Shown here in pieces: positions 29,298-37,362 of a stretch of DNA of 64,000 bases. Numbering within the stretch: the first letter of the stretch is position 1; every line of letters starts with the position of its first letter. The notes below the pieces were generated by a model that did no database searches, was not told where the DNA came from, and saw only the letters and a program-made list of their open reading frames with translations. This stretch comes from an uncultured Opitutales bacterium (GTDB lineage Bacteria; Verrucomicrobiota; Verrucomicrobiia; Opitutales; UBA953): positions 7,924 to 71,923 of the forward strand of contig CAKUQY010000009.1 in NCBI GenBank assembly GCA_934675585.1, in the 5' to 3' direction. Made by a program: the position numbers and the translations under genes.

Positions 29298-31775
29298 ATG
29301 GCAGAAAATACAGAAATTTCGGAAAACATCCAGCCCGCTAATATTAAAAATATTATGGAAACGGCCTACATCGATTATTCGATGTCGGTCATCGTGGCGC
29401 GCGCCTTGCCAGATGTGCGCGACGGTTTAAAACCTGTGCAACGTCGCGTGATTTATGCGATGGCAAAAGAAGGTCTTACACACAGTGGCGGTTTTGACAA
29501 ATGCGCGGGCGTTGTGGGTGAAGTTTTGAAAAATTACCACCCTCACGGCGACTTGTCGGTTTACGACACGCTTGTGCGTTTGGCGCAAGATTGGGTTATG
29601 CGTTATCCGTTGATCGTGCCACAAGGCAACTTTGGTTCGATCGAAGGCGACTCGGCGGCGGCTTATCGTTATACCGAATGTAAATTGCAAACACTCGCAG
29701 AAGATTTGTTGAGCGACATTAAAGAAGACACCGTCGATTTTATGCCCAACTACAAAGAATCGACTGTCGAGCCGACCGTTTTGCCGTCGGCGCTCCCAAA
29801 TTTGTTGATGAATGGCTCAACGGGTATTGCTGTGGGTATGGCAACCAATATTCCGCCACACAACAGCAAAGAATTGGTTGATTTTGCGTGCGCGTTAATC
29901 GATAATCCATCAATGAGTTTTGAAGAAGTCGAAACCTATTTAAAAGGTCCTGACTTCCCAACAGGTGGCATCATCAACGGCTACGAAGGTATTCGCGAAT
30001 ATTTCCGCACAGGACGTGGCAAAGTGCGCGTTCGTGGCGTTGCAGAGGCAGAAGAGGTCGATGGTCGCCAAGCGGTCGTCATTAAAGAAATTCCTTACAA
30101 CGTCAATCGCGCCGAACTCGTGAAACGCATTGCCGAACTCGTCAAAGACAAAGTGTTGCCGGAAGTTTCGGATCTGCGAAACGAATCTTCGGAAGACGAC
30201 GGAACGCGAATTGTAATCGAGTTGAAAAAAGGCACCGCCGAACGCGTTGTCATCAACAAACTTTACAAGCACACACAACTTGAAACGACTTTTGGTGTTA
30301 TTTTGCTCGCGCTCGATCGCAATCGTCCAAAGCAAATGAACATCAAAGAAATGATGGAATGCTTTATCGAGCACCGTCGCGATGTTACCAAGCGCCGCAC
30401 GGCGTATCGTTTGCGTGAAGCTGAAATGCGCGCTCATATTCTCGAGGGCTATAAAATCGCCTATCGCAATATGGATGAAATTATCAAGCTCATTCGCAAA
30501 TCGTCAAACGATGAAGAAGCCATTGCAAATATGATGTCGCGCTATGGTTTGAGCGAAATCCAAGCCAAGAGTATTCTTGACATGAAATTGCGTCAATTGA
30601 CACAATTGGCAATTGATAAAATTGAAGACGAATATCAAGCATTGCTCGTTAAAATTGCAGGGCTCAAAGATATTTTGGCAAATGAACACACCTTGTTGCA
30701 ATTGGTCAAAAGTGAATTGCGCGAAGCTGGCAAAAAATACAACAGCGACCGCAAAACAATTATCCAACCCGCAGAAGGCGAATACAATCCTGAAGACTTC
30801 ATCAAAAACGAACCTTGCGCGATTGTTTGTTCCCACGACGGATTCATTAAACGCGTCGCGATGGATCAATTCCGTTTGCAAAATCGTAAAGGCACGGGAA
30901 CGAAAGGAAATACCCACGATAACGATTTCGTGGAATACGCGTTCTCGACGATGACTCACGACCGCATTATGTTCTTCACCAACAAAGGTCGCGTTTATGT
31001 TCAAAAAGCATACGAAATTCCGGAAGGTTCGCGCACTTCTATGGGGCGCGCTTTGACTAATGTTCTTGAATTGCAAGAAGGCGAAACACTCGCAACCTTG
31101 ATGCCAATTAAAGAATTTAGCGAAGAACAAAACGTTTTCTTTGCAACGGCTGAAGGTCAAGTTAAGAAAACCGTTTTGGCAGAATACAAAAACTGCAACC
31201 GCCGCGGCATTATTGCAATCAATCTCCACGAAGGCGACCAGCTCGTTTCTGTGCGCTTGACTCGCGGGAACGACCAAGTGATGCTCTTTACCGAACAAGG
31301 CAAAGCAATTCGCTTTGAAGAAACAGAAGCGCGCCAACTCGGCCGTTCTGCATCGGGCGTGATTGGTATGCGTTTAGGTGAAGGCGATAAAGTCGTCGCG
31401 CTCGAAATCGTTGATCAAGTTCCGGAATCATCTTCAACCATTCTTATCGTTGGCAAAAACGGCAAGGGCAAACGCACTTACTTCAACGATAAAGAGGGCG
31501 AAGTTTTTCGCACACAACATCGTGGCGGCGTTGGCATCATCGCAATCAAAAACGATTCAGGCGTCGCGGGAGCGGTAGAAGTTACCGACGACGATCAAGT
31601 GATGGTGATCACGACGACGGGACAAAGCATTCGCTTCAAAGTCCGCAAAATTCGTAAGACAGGACGCACTTCGCAGGGCGTTATCCTGATGGATCTCAGT
31701 GGCGAAAAAGACGTTGGCGAAATCGCGGCACTCGTCAAAGTTGCTTCTGTCGAAGACGACGAAGACGCTGAATAA
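29298..31775 (+). CDS. gyrA: DNA gyrase subunit A
   Basis: 825 residues. The breakage-reunion domain starts MSVIVARALPDVRDGLKPVQRR in pieces, and the catalytic Tyr lies in AAAYRYTECKL, preceded by GDSAAAYRY. The quinolone-region segment is HPHGDLSVYDTLVRLAQ. The C-terminal beta-pinwheel contains the GyrA box-like QNRKGTGTKGN (canonical QRRGGKG). Operon with gyrB. It contains only one exact 9-mer copy (31264), fitting strong constraint on the protein. Confidence 0.98.
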   Translation: MAENTEISENIQPANIKNIMETAYIDYSMSVIVARALPDVRDGLKPVQRRVIYAMAKEGLTHSGGFDKCAGVVGEVLKNYHPHGDLSVYDTLVRLAQDWVMRYPLIVPQGNFGSIEGDSAAAYRYTECKLQTLAEDLLSDIKEDTVDFMPNYKESTVEPTVLPSALPNLLMNGSTGIAVGMATNIPPHNSKELVDFACALIDNPSMSFEEVETYLKGPDFPTGGIINGYEGIREYFRTGRGKVRVRGVAEAEEVDGRQAVVIKEIPYNVNRAELVKRIAELVKDKVLPEVSDLRNESSEDDGTRIVIELKKGTAERVVINKLYKHTQLETTFGVILLALDRNRPKQMNIKEMMECFIEHRRDVTKRRTAYRLREAEMRAHILEGYKIAYRNMDEIIKLIRKSSNDEEAIANMMSRYGLSEIQAKSILDMKLRQLTQLAIDKIEDEYQALLVKIAGLKDILANEHTLLQLVKSELREAGKKYNSDRKTIIQPAEGEYNPEDFIKNEPCAIVCSHDGFIKRVAMDQFRLQNRKGTGTKGNTHDNDFVEYAFSTMTHDRIMFFTNKGRVYVQKAYEIPEGSRTSMGRALTNVLELQEGETLATLMPIKEFSEEQNVFFATAEGQVKKTVLAEYKNCNRRGIIAINLHEGDQLVSVRLTRGNDQVMLFTEQGKAIRFEETEARQLGRSASGVIGMRLGEGDKVVALEIVDQVPESSSTILIVGKNGKGKRTYFNDKEGEVFRTQHRGGVGIIAIKNDSGVAGAVEVTDDDQVMVITTTGQSIRFKVRKIRKTGRTSQGVILMDLSGEKDVGEIAALVKVASVEDDEDAE

Positions 31776-31794
31776 AATTCAAAATAAATAAAAC

Positions 31795-31836
31795 GCGTTC
31801 CCGTGAAATTCGTTTCGCGGGAACGCTTTTTTTTTT
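31795..31836 (+). terminator. gyrBA terminator from an inverted 9-mer pair
   Basis: GCGTTCCCG pairs with CGGGAACGC across a 14-nt loop and ten Ts follow. It lies 20 bases after the gyrA stop. The rest of the spacer to 31959 holds AT-rich degenerate repeats (GAAAGCTTTCAGCTTTC). Confidence 0.92.
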
Positions 31837-31959
31837 GAGGAGAGTTAAAATTTAAAAGTTAAGAGTTTCCGTTCCCGCGCGAATCACGATTCGCGTTCCC
31901 GCCAATCGCTCATCTTATTACGTAGAAAGCTTTCAGCTTTCAGTTATCAGTTATTTTCA

Positions 31960-31989
31960 TTGCCAAGAGAAAAGGCGAAACCTTATAAT
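31960..31989 (+). promoter_or_regulatory. nadK promoter, leaderless layout
   Basis: TTGCCA (31960-31965), 18-bp spacer, TATAAT (31984-31989), with the ATG 6 nt further on at 31996. Confidence 0.7.
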
Positions 31990-31995
31990 CTAATT

Positions 31996-32814
31996 ATGAA
32001 AATTTCGCGAATTGCTATTATTTGGAATCGCACAAAAACAGGCGCAGAAACTTGCGCGGGAACGGTTGCCGAACAAGCTAAAAAACACGGCATCGACGTG
32101 CGCATCGCGCAAGAATTTCCTGTAAAAAAAGAAACACTTTCCGATTGCCAATTGTGTTGCGTGATTGGTGGCGATGGTACAATTTTGGGCGTTGTTTCAA
32201 GTGCAGTCGCAAATGACGTTCCCATTTTTGGCATCAATCTTGGCAAGTTGGGTTATCTCGCCAATTATGCTGCAAAAAATATCGAGCGCGATTTGGCGGC
32301 GATTTTCAAGGGGGATTATCGTTTGGTACCACATACTTTGCTCGAATGCAAACTGGGCGCGGGAACATCTTTGCTGGCACTCAACGATATTGTAATCAAA
32401 GCCAAAGATCCATTTCGTTTGACAACTTTGCGCGTCGATTCTTGCGAATGTGGCGAGATCAACACTTTTCGTGGTGACGGTTTGATTTTCACCACCTCGA
32501 CTGGCTCAACTGCGTATTCGCTCAGCGCGGGCGGTCCGCTGATTCATTCAGAAACCGATGTTTTTGCGATGACGCCGTTGAGCCCGCACACACTTTCTAA
32601 CCGCTCAATTGTTTTGCCGCGCGCCATGAGTTTGCAAGTGCTAAACGAAAACGAAAGCGTTCCCGTCGCCCTTGCTGTCGATGGAAATGTTTTGATTGAA
32701 CCTTGTGAAAACGAAAAAATTTTCATCAAACTTTCCGAAAAAAAGTTGAATATTTTGCAGCCAAAATCACTGTCCGAATTTGAAATTTTGCGCACAAAAC
32801 TAAAATGGGTGTAA
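31996..32814 (+). CDS. nadK: NAD kinase
   Basis: 272 residues. The catalytic GGDGT motif is at 58-62, followed by FGINLGKLGYLAN and the Gly-rich TSTGSTAYSLSAGGP, all diagnostic for ATP-NAD kinases. It phosphorylates NAD to NADP in the cytosol. Start chosen at MKISRIAI (31996) since it is the family start and the promoter overlaps the 12 upstream codons. The next gene begins 4 bp after the stop. Confidence 0.95.
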   Translation: MKISRIAIIWNRTKTGAETCAGTVAEQAKKHGIDVRIAQEFPVKKETLSDCQLCCVIGGDGTILGVVSSAVANDVPIFGINLGKLGYLANYAAKNIERDLAAIFKGDYRLVPHTLLECKLGAGTSLLALNDIVIKAKDPFRLTTLRVDSCECGEINTFRGDGLIFTTSTGSTAYSLSAGGPLIHSETDVFAMTPLSPHTLSNRSIVLPRAMSLQVLNENESVPVALAVDGNVLIEPCENEKIFIKLSEKKLNILQPKSLSEFEILRTKLKWV

Positions 32815-32818
32815 TCGT

Positions 32819-33685
32819 ATGAAAAAATTTGGAATAATTTTGTTAGGATTTTTTATTTTCGCGGGAACGCTTTTTGCACAGTCGCGATTGAATGCGGGAG
32901 CGCGCCAATTAGAGCCCGAAGTCGCAGCGCAACAACTCGCCGAATTTAAAAATTTTCGTATGCCAGGCGATTTTTGCTTGCAATTTCGCATCGTTCACAA
33001 ACCGCGCAACAGCGACGAAGAACGTCATTTTGCGGGAACGCTTTGGGGCACGTGGATTGACGGCGCGCTGCGTATGCGCATCACTTTGCGACGCTTGCTC
33101 GAAACTGGCGACACACTTGTTTCTCCAACGCAAACATCGCGCCGTTTGCTGATGATTGGCGGTGAAAAACCTGAATTGTGGGAAGCCAACGAACAGGGCG
33201 TTCCCGTGAAAATCGACGCGAAAAACACCGAGCCATTTTTTGACGGCATCGTCATCGCGCCGTTTGATTTGCAAACGCCATTTATTTATTGGAAAGATTT
33301 TGAATATTTGAGAACCGAACGTTTGCGCGGACGCGTTTCGCACTTTTATAAATTCTTCCCGCCACAAGATTTTAAAGTTGCACATCCCGAAATTGCCGCG
33401 GTGCAAATCGCGATGGACCGCACTTACAACGCGCTCGTCAACGTCGCAACGCTCGGCGGGAACGATAAAATGTTGAAAAATTTTTTGCTTGGTTCAGTCA
33501 AAAAAGTAAACGAAGATTACATTTTTAAAACGCTCGACGTGCGCGACGAGTGTTCCCGCGACAAAGACACTTTCGAGGTAAAAAAAGCCGCCTTGCGCCT
33601 CGCTTTGCCCGCCGATTATTTCGTTCCCGCCGCCCTCGAAAAACCCGACCTACAAATGCCTGTTAGCATTTTTGAAAAATTGTAA
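32819..33685 (+). CDS. Secreted protein, LolA/outer-membrane-lipoprotein-sorting-like
   Basis: 288 residues with a signal peptide ending at FAGTLFAQ, where the Ala-Gly-Thr comes from a 9-mer copy. The rest is beta-rich: FCLQFRIVHKPRNSDEERHFAGTLWGTW in pieces, LLMIGGEKPELWEAN, PFDLQTPFIYWKDFEY, RLRGRVSHFYKFFPP. The pattern of a lipid-carrier half-barrel (LolA/RseB fold) fits, especially the RGR..F.. strand, but no diagnostic motif is present. Likely co-transcribed with nadK. Confidence 0.5.
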   Translation: MKKFGIILLGFFIFAGTLFAQSRLNAGARQLEPEVAAQQLAEFKNFRMPGDFCLQFRIVHKPRNSDEERHFAGTLWGTWIDGALRMRITLRRLLETGDTLVSPTQTSRRLLMIGGEKPELWEANEQGVPVKIDAKNTEPFFDGIVIAPFDLQTPFIYWKDFEYLRTERLRGRVSHFYKFFPPQDFKVAHPEIAAVQIAMDRTYNALVNVATLGGNDKMLKNFLLGSVKKVNEDYIFKTLDVRDECSRDKDTFEVKKAALRLALPADYFVPAALEKPDLQMPVSIFEKL

Positions 33686-33707
33686 TTTTTAATTGTATAA
33701 AGTTGTC

Positions 33708-33863
33708 ATGAATATCCTTGATAATATTAATACTCGTATTGGCGATGCTTTAAAAGAAGATTTATGCGAAGGGGCAAGGCTTTGTGTTATTGCTGAAAAT
33801 TTTTGGCTCTCATTCAGGTTGGCTGAAAAATCGGGCACGGCAAAAATAAAAATGTTGTCTTAA
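33708..33863 (+). pseudogene. 5' stub of a helicase-like gene truncated by the ISL3 element
   Basis: The frame starts MNILDNINTRIGDALKEDL and runs about 32 codons to 33804, where the mobile element begins; it then reads through the terminal repeat to a stop at 33861. The opening resembles the first residues of large PLD-nuclease/SNF2-type helicases found in restriction and defence loci (D-N-I-N-T...L...L). No continuation exists on the far side of the element at 34589, so the rest was deleted. The assignment to a helicase is from memory of this N-terminal pattern and is moderate. Confidence 0.45.
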
Positions 33864-34588
33864 TTTGAGAAACAAATAATCAACGTCGGAAACGCCGCAG
33901 GCCTTGCTAATTATACGTTTTAGTGTCGCGTTTGTTGCTTCAATTTTGCCTGAATTTACCTTGTAAACAAATGCGTTTGCAATTTGACGAAAATGCAATT
34001 CTATTTTTCGGGCAAATTTTTGAACCCGAGAAATGCCCGATTTGAACGCTATTTTTATCCACGAACCCAACGCCAATTGCGCTTCCAACGCGTCTTTAAT
34101 TTTGAAAATCGCGCGAAATTGTTCTTTGAGCAAATAAGTTTTGTTGAGCGTCTCGTTCGATTTGAGCAACAGCGCTAATTTTTTTTTTCGCGGGAACGCT
34201 CAAAAACTCCGAACGCCGCACAGAAAAAAGCGCGGGTCGTGGCGTGTAAAATTTGCCGCATTGGGGGCAACAAAACTGAATCGTTTCTACGTCGTAGCGC
34301 GTTTCTTTGTCGAGAACTGGCAGGTCGAGCACATTGCAAATCTGCTTTTTCATATGTTTTTTCATGCGCTCGCCGCAGTGTGAACACGTGCAGCCGAATC
34401 GTGCGTCGAATTTGTAATTGACGATAATGTTTTTAGCTTCTACAATAATTCCAACAACACACCAGTTGGCAATTTTAAATAAGTTTTTCATTCTCTATTT
34501 GTATAAAAATTACAAATAATTTGCGAGCTTGGTGTGTTGCCTTTTTTATTTTTGCCGTGCCGATTTTTCAGCCAACCTGAATGAGAGC
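33805..34588 (-). mobile_element. Internally deleted ISL3-family insertion sequence
   Basis: Near-identical inverted ends of about 45 bp (GGCTCTCATTCAGGTTGG...) bound 784 bp, differing by one G. The flanking 8-mers AAATTTTT and ATTTTTTT agree at six of eight positions, in line with but not proving an 8-bp target duplication. The transposase inside lacks its catalytic core. A solo end lies at 22440. The element is probably non-autonomous, moved only if a full copy exists elsewhere. Confidence 0.88.
33810..34491 (-). pseudogene. ISL3-family transposase with catalytic core deleted
   Basis: Two pieces remain. The N-terminal zinc ribbon (34491 to about 34210) has two CxxC pairs, CTCSHCGERM and FCCPQCGKFYTPRP. 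The C-terminal part (34169 to 33810, other frame) has LNKTYLLKEQFRAIFKIKDALE and NSGKIEATNATLKRIISKACG, the end of the DDE domain. The HTH and the first two acidic residues of the DDE triad are missing. The join at about 34180-34205 carries a CGTTCCCGC copy followed by ten As. Confidence 0.85.
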
Positions 34589-34663
34589 CATTTTTTTGCT
34601 TTACAATGACTTGAAAATGCGCGAAAATGGAATAACAACTTTTAACATTAACCAATAAAAATA

Positions 34664-34762
34664 ATGGGCAATCTCAAGAAAAAACGTCGTCTTAAGATGA
34701 ACAAACACAAGCGCCGTAAGCGTTCTAAGGCAAATCGCCACAAGAAACGCCTTTGGGGCTAA
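34664..34762 (+). CDS. bS22-like / AURKAIP1-COX24 domain mini-protein (32 aa)
   Basis: ATG at 34664, TAA at 34760-34762. The peptide begins [20 protein letters not shown] and ends RHKKRLWG: almost wholly basic, matching the AURKAIP1/COX24 (bS22-type) small ribosome-associated proteins of several phyla. It is too short for most gene finders. It is followed by a structured 3' region and a terminator. Confidence 0.82.
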   Translation: MGNLKKKRRLKMNKHKRRKRSKANRHKKRLWG

Positions 34763-34862
34763 ACCGCGATGCGGTTTGTGTTGTCCTTGGGCGAAAAAAA
34801 AACTCGAGGACATCATCTCCAGCGAACAATGCCCACGCTTCAAACCGTGGGCGCTTTTTTTA
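34763..34862 (+). terminator. Structured 3' region and terminator of the mini-protein gene
   Basis: After the stop come a small ACCGC/GCGGT hairpin, a TGTCCT/AGGACA stem enclosing an A9 loop, then a terminator GCCCACG/CGTGGGC (34831-34852) with seven Ts. The first two hairpins could belong to a small RNA or mRNA-stabilising element; it matches none of 4.5S, 6S or tmRNA. Confidence 0.75.
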
Positions 34863-34867
34863 TAATA

Positions 34868-35521
34868 ATGTTAGGTAAAATCGCAAACTTTTTCTTTGGT
34901 CCGCGCAATGCTCAAAAGCACGCATTGGTCGTTTTTTCTCCAACACAATCATTTAAAGGCGAAGCTAATATCGTTTCGGCACTTTTTCGTGAAGGGCTGA
35001 CAGTTTATCATTTGCGCCGTCCGCGTTGGAGTGCACAACAAATTATAACTTGGGTAAAATCGATTCCAGAAGATTTGCGGGAACGCATTATTTTGCATCA
35101 ACATCCAGAGTTAGTGGCGCGTTTGGGCGTGGCAGGTTTTTGTGCGGAGAGTCCAAAATCGCTCCCGCCAAAATCGCTCGATTGTGGTGTGCGCATGGCG
35201 ATTTGCCAATCGTATGATGATTTGTTGGAAGTGCGAAAACAATGTGTGGCGGTGCTTTTGGGACCGTTATTTTTGAGTAGTCATCGCGATTTAACCGTTC
35301 CCGCGCGCACACCTGAGGAATTGGTGGCGACGGTTGCTTATTTTCGCAAGTATTTTCCGAATAGCCCTTTGCGCATTTTTGCGTATGGTGGGGTCAATTG
35401 TGCGCAATCGGTGCGCGCTTGTCGCGATTTGGCTTGTTTTGATGGTTTTGCTTCGATGAGTGGTATTTGGAACGATGGCGAGCCGATTGAAAACTTTAAA
35501 AAATTGTGCAAACAGTGGTAA
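34868..35521 (+). CDS. Thiamine-phosphate-synthase-like (ThiE/TenI fold) protein
   Basis: 217 residues. Pieces of a TIM barrel of ThiE type are seen: LRRPRWSAQQIITWVKSI, RIILHQHPELVARLGVAGF, and FAYGGVNCAQSVRACRDL near the end, where ThiE has the Gly-rich phosphate site. The usual ThiE diphosphate-binding residues are not clearly conserved, so it may be a TenI-like homologue without synthase activity. I start at 34868 (MLGKIANFFFGPRN) because the longer frame runs back through the upstream terminator. Confidence 0.6.
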   Translation: MLGKIANFFFGPRNAQKHALVVFSPTQSFKGEANIVSALFREGLTVYHLRRPRWSAQQIITWVKSIPEDLRERIILHQHPELVARLGVAGFCAESPKSLPPKSLDCGVRMAICQSYDDLLEVRKQCVAVLLGPLFLSSHRDLTVPARTPEELVATVAYFRKYFPNSPLRIFAYGGVNCAQSVRACRDLACFDGFASMSGIWNDGEPIENFKKLCKQW

Positions 35522-35544
35522 TGTTTGCGACGCTTTAAAAATAA

Positions 35545-36606
35545 ATGGCTCTTGAAGATACAAAAGCGATTTTGCTTTCTTGCCCTGGCGATTTGCTGAC
35601 GGCGATTTGGGTTTCTGCGACTTTTGATGCGTTGAAAAAAAAGTTTGCGGGAACGCGTTTGTATTTGCTTGTCAAAAAAGCGAATGCAAGTATTTTTAGT
35701 GAGCACCCTGTCTTGGATGGGCTATTGACGCTTACGTCAGAAACAAAAATTGAAGACATCGCGCAATATTTTAAGCGTTTGCAAATTGATACGCTTGTGC
35801 ATGTGGTTTATGACGAACGCGTGGCGTTGGCGGGAGCGGCAGCCGCGATTGAAAATACATTCGCGTTTGCAGAAAAAAAATCGTCTGAAATCAAGGCGAA
35901 AACATTAGTGGAGCGTTCCCGTGATTTTGATGACGAGCATCCTGTTTTTCACAGCTTTGAATTGCTTGCGCCGTTGGGTATTAGCGTTCCCGCGCCAGCA
36001 GAATTAAAATTAAATTTGTCGGTCAGCAATACCGAGCGCCATGATTTGTTTGAAAAATTAAAGCGTTATGATATGAATTTTGATTCGCATTATGCGGTTG
36101 TTTGCTTGGACGCTGGGCGCAATGGGCATTTTGTCGATGTGCAAATTTTTGCAAAGGTGGCAAAATATTTACACGGTTTAAGAAAAGATTTGCCTATTAT
36201 TTTGGTAAGTTTTGAAGGCAAAAATGCAAAAACTTCAAGGCGTATGATCGACTTTGTGAGTCGCGCTTCGGGCATTAATTTGGTGAATTTCTTTTTGCTC
36301 GAAGATAAAAATGATGAATTGTCGCCTGCGCAAGTTGCAGAACTCTTGAAGCACGCAGATATTTGTATCGCCACAGATAATGCCGTAGCTTATTTAGCAA
36401 ATTTTGAACAATGCCCATTGGTGACATTGGTGGTAGACCCGCCAGAACGCCGTTATTTCCCACGCGCAATTAAATCAGAGGTCGTTTATACCTCGGCGCA
36501 AAAGATTCCGTGGTTTGAGTTGCCTGGATTTTTTCATTGGCGCGCATCGCATTCTTTTTCAATCGCAAAAATCCGCGACGCGGTTGATTATGTTCTGTCG
36601 TTTTAA
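35545..36606 (+). CDS. Glycosyltransferase family 9 (heptosyltransferase-like)
   Basis: 353 residues. The start AILLSCPGDLLTAIWVSATFDALKKKF in pieces, and LYLLVKKANASIFSEHP, resemble the GT9 N-terminal domain. HADICIATDNAVAYLANFEQCPLVTLV is the C-terminal donor-site segment (canonical D..GP.HlAa). GT9 enzymes add ADP-heptose to lipid A-core. The canonical GPxH is changed to NAVA here, so donor use may differ. It starts 23 bp after the ThiE-like gene. Confidence 0.78.
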   Translation: MALEDTKAILLSCPGDLLTAIWVSATFDALKKKFAGTRLYLLVKKANASIFSEHPVLDGLLTLTSETKIEDIAQYFKRLQIDTLVHVVYDERVALAGAAAAIENTFAFAEKKSSEIKAKTLVERSRDFDDEHPVFHSFELLAPLGISVPAPAELKLNLSVSNTERHDLFEKLKRYDMNFDSHYAVVCLDAGRNGHFVDVQIFAKVAKYLHGLRKDLPIILVSFEGKNAKTSRRMIDFVSRASGINLVNFFLLEDKNDELSPAQVAELLKHADICIATDNAVAYLANFEQCPLVTLVVDPPERRYFPRAIKSEVVYTSAQKIPWFELPGFFHWRASHSFSIAKIRDAVDYVLSF

Positions 36607-36659
36607 TTGCTTGACTTGCGGGAACGCGATTGCTAAAATGGAATTTACCAATTTAAAAT

Positions 36660-36736
36660 GGTCGCGTAGCTCAGTTGGTTAGAGCGCAACATTCACATTG
36701 TTGAGGTCGATAGTTCGAGCCTATTCGCGACTACCA
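36660..36736 (+). tRNA. tRNA-Val(CAC)
   Basis: The 77-nt cloverleaf has acceptor GGTCGCG/CGCGACT with A and encoded CCA, D arm AGCTCAGTTGGTTAGAGC, anticodon stem CAACA/TGTTG around TTCACAT (anticodon CAC) and T arm GATAG-TTCGAGC-CTATT. CAC reads the GUG codon. Confidence 0.95.
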
Positions 36737-36742
36737 TTTTTG

Positions 36743-36773
36743 AAAACCTTGTCGGTAACGGCAAGGTTTTTTT
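36743..36773 (+). terminator. tRNA-Val terminator
   Basis: AAAACCTTG pairs with CAAGGTTTT around a 10-nt loop and is followed by Ts. Confidence 0.85.
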
Positions 36774-36812
36774 GTTGTCAAAAGCGTTCCCGTAGCGCAA
36801 AATAAAAAACAA

Positions 36813-37198
36813 GCCTTTAAAGTGCGCAACACATTCGCTCGCGACGCAATAATCGCGAGAGGAAAGTCCGGACACCACAGGGCAGAATTCCTTTTGAAAA
36901 AGAGGGCGACGATTGTAATGATCGCCGACGAACAGTGTCACAGAAAACAAACCGCCCGCAAGGGTAAGGGTGAAAAGGCGGGGTAAGAGCCCACCGCGTT
37001 GATGGCGACATCAGCGGCTTGATAAACTCAATTCGGTGCAAGGTAAAATAGGTGAGTGAGCGGCCCGCTTACGACCTCACGGGTAAACCGCATCGTCAGC
37101 AATGGCGAAATCTCGCAAGAGATTAGAGAAATGAATGTGGCTCACGGGAACGTAAGTTTTCGTTGTAGAACAGAATTCGGCTTACGCACTTTAAAGAC
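36813..37198 (+). ncRNA. rnpB: RNase P RNA (class A)
   Basis: The ends pair as CTTTAAAGTGCG (36815-36826) with CGCACTTTAAAG (37185-37196), helix P1. Class A landmarks are GAGGAAAGTCCGGAC and CACAGGGCAG near the 5' end, GGGTAAGGGTGAAAAGGCGG, GGTAAGAGCCCACCGC, GGTAAACCGC and the 3' ACAGAATTCGGCTTA. It processes 5' ends of tRNA precursors. A CACGGGAACG variant of the 9-mer sits at about 37143 in a peripheral helix. Confidence 0.95.
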
Positions 37199-37302
37199 TT
37201 ACTTTTTTTATTGCAAGTAAAATGCGTTGTTTGTTGGCGTGTCGCCGTTATTTTATATGAAAAAACGCTTGATAAGCGTTCCCGCGAGTGTCATAATCTT
37301 AC

Positions 37303-37332
37303 TTGACAAATTACATTAGGGCATATTATACC
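37303..37332 (+). promoter_or_regulatory. glgB promoter
   Basis: A consensus TTGACA (37303-37308) and, 17-18 bp later, TTATACC. The ATG is about 30 nt downstream; no Shine-Dalgarno is seen. Confidence 0.7.
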
Positions 37333-37362
37333 CTCAAATCTTAAATCCTCCTAATAAAAATT

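Noticed and set aside
34763..34862. 4.5S, 6S or tmRNA gene
   Set aside because: None of the conserved core sequences (for example the SRP GGAAGGAAGC or a tmRNA alanine acceptor) is present.
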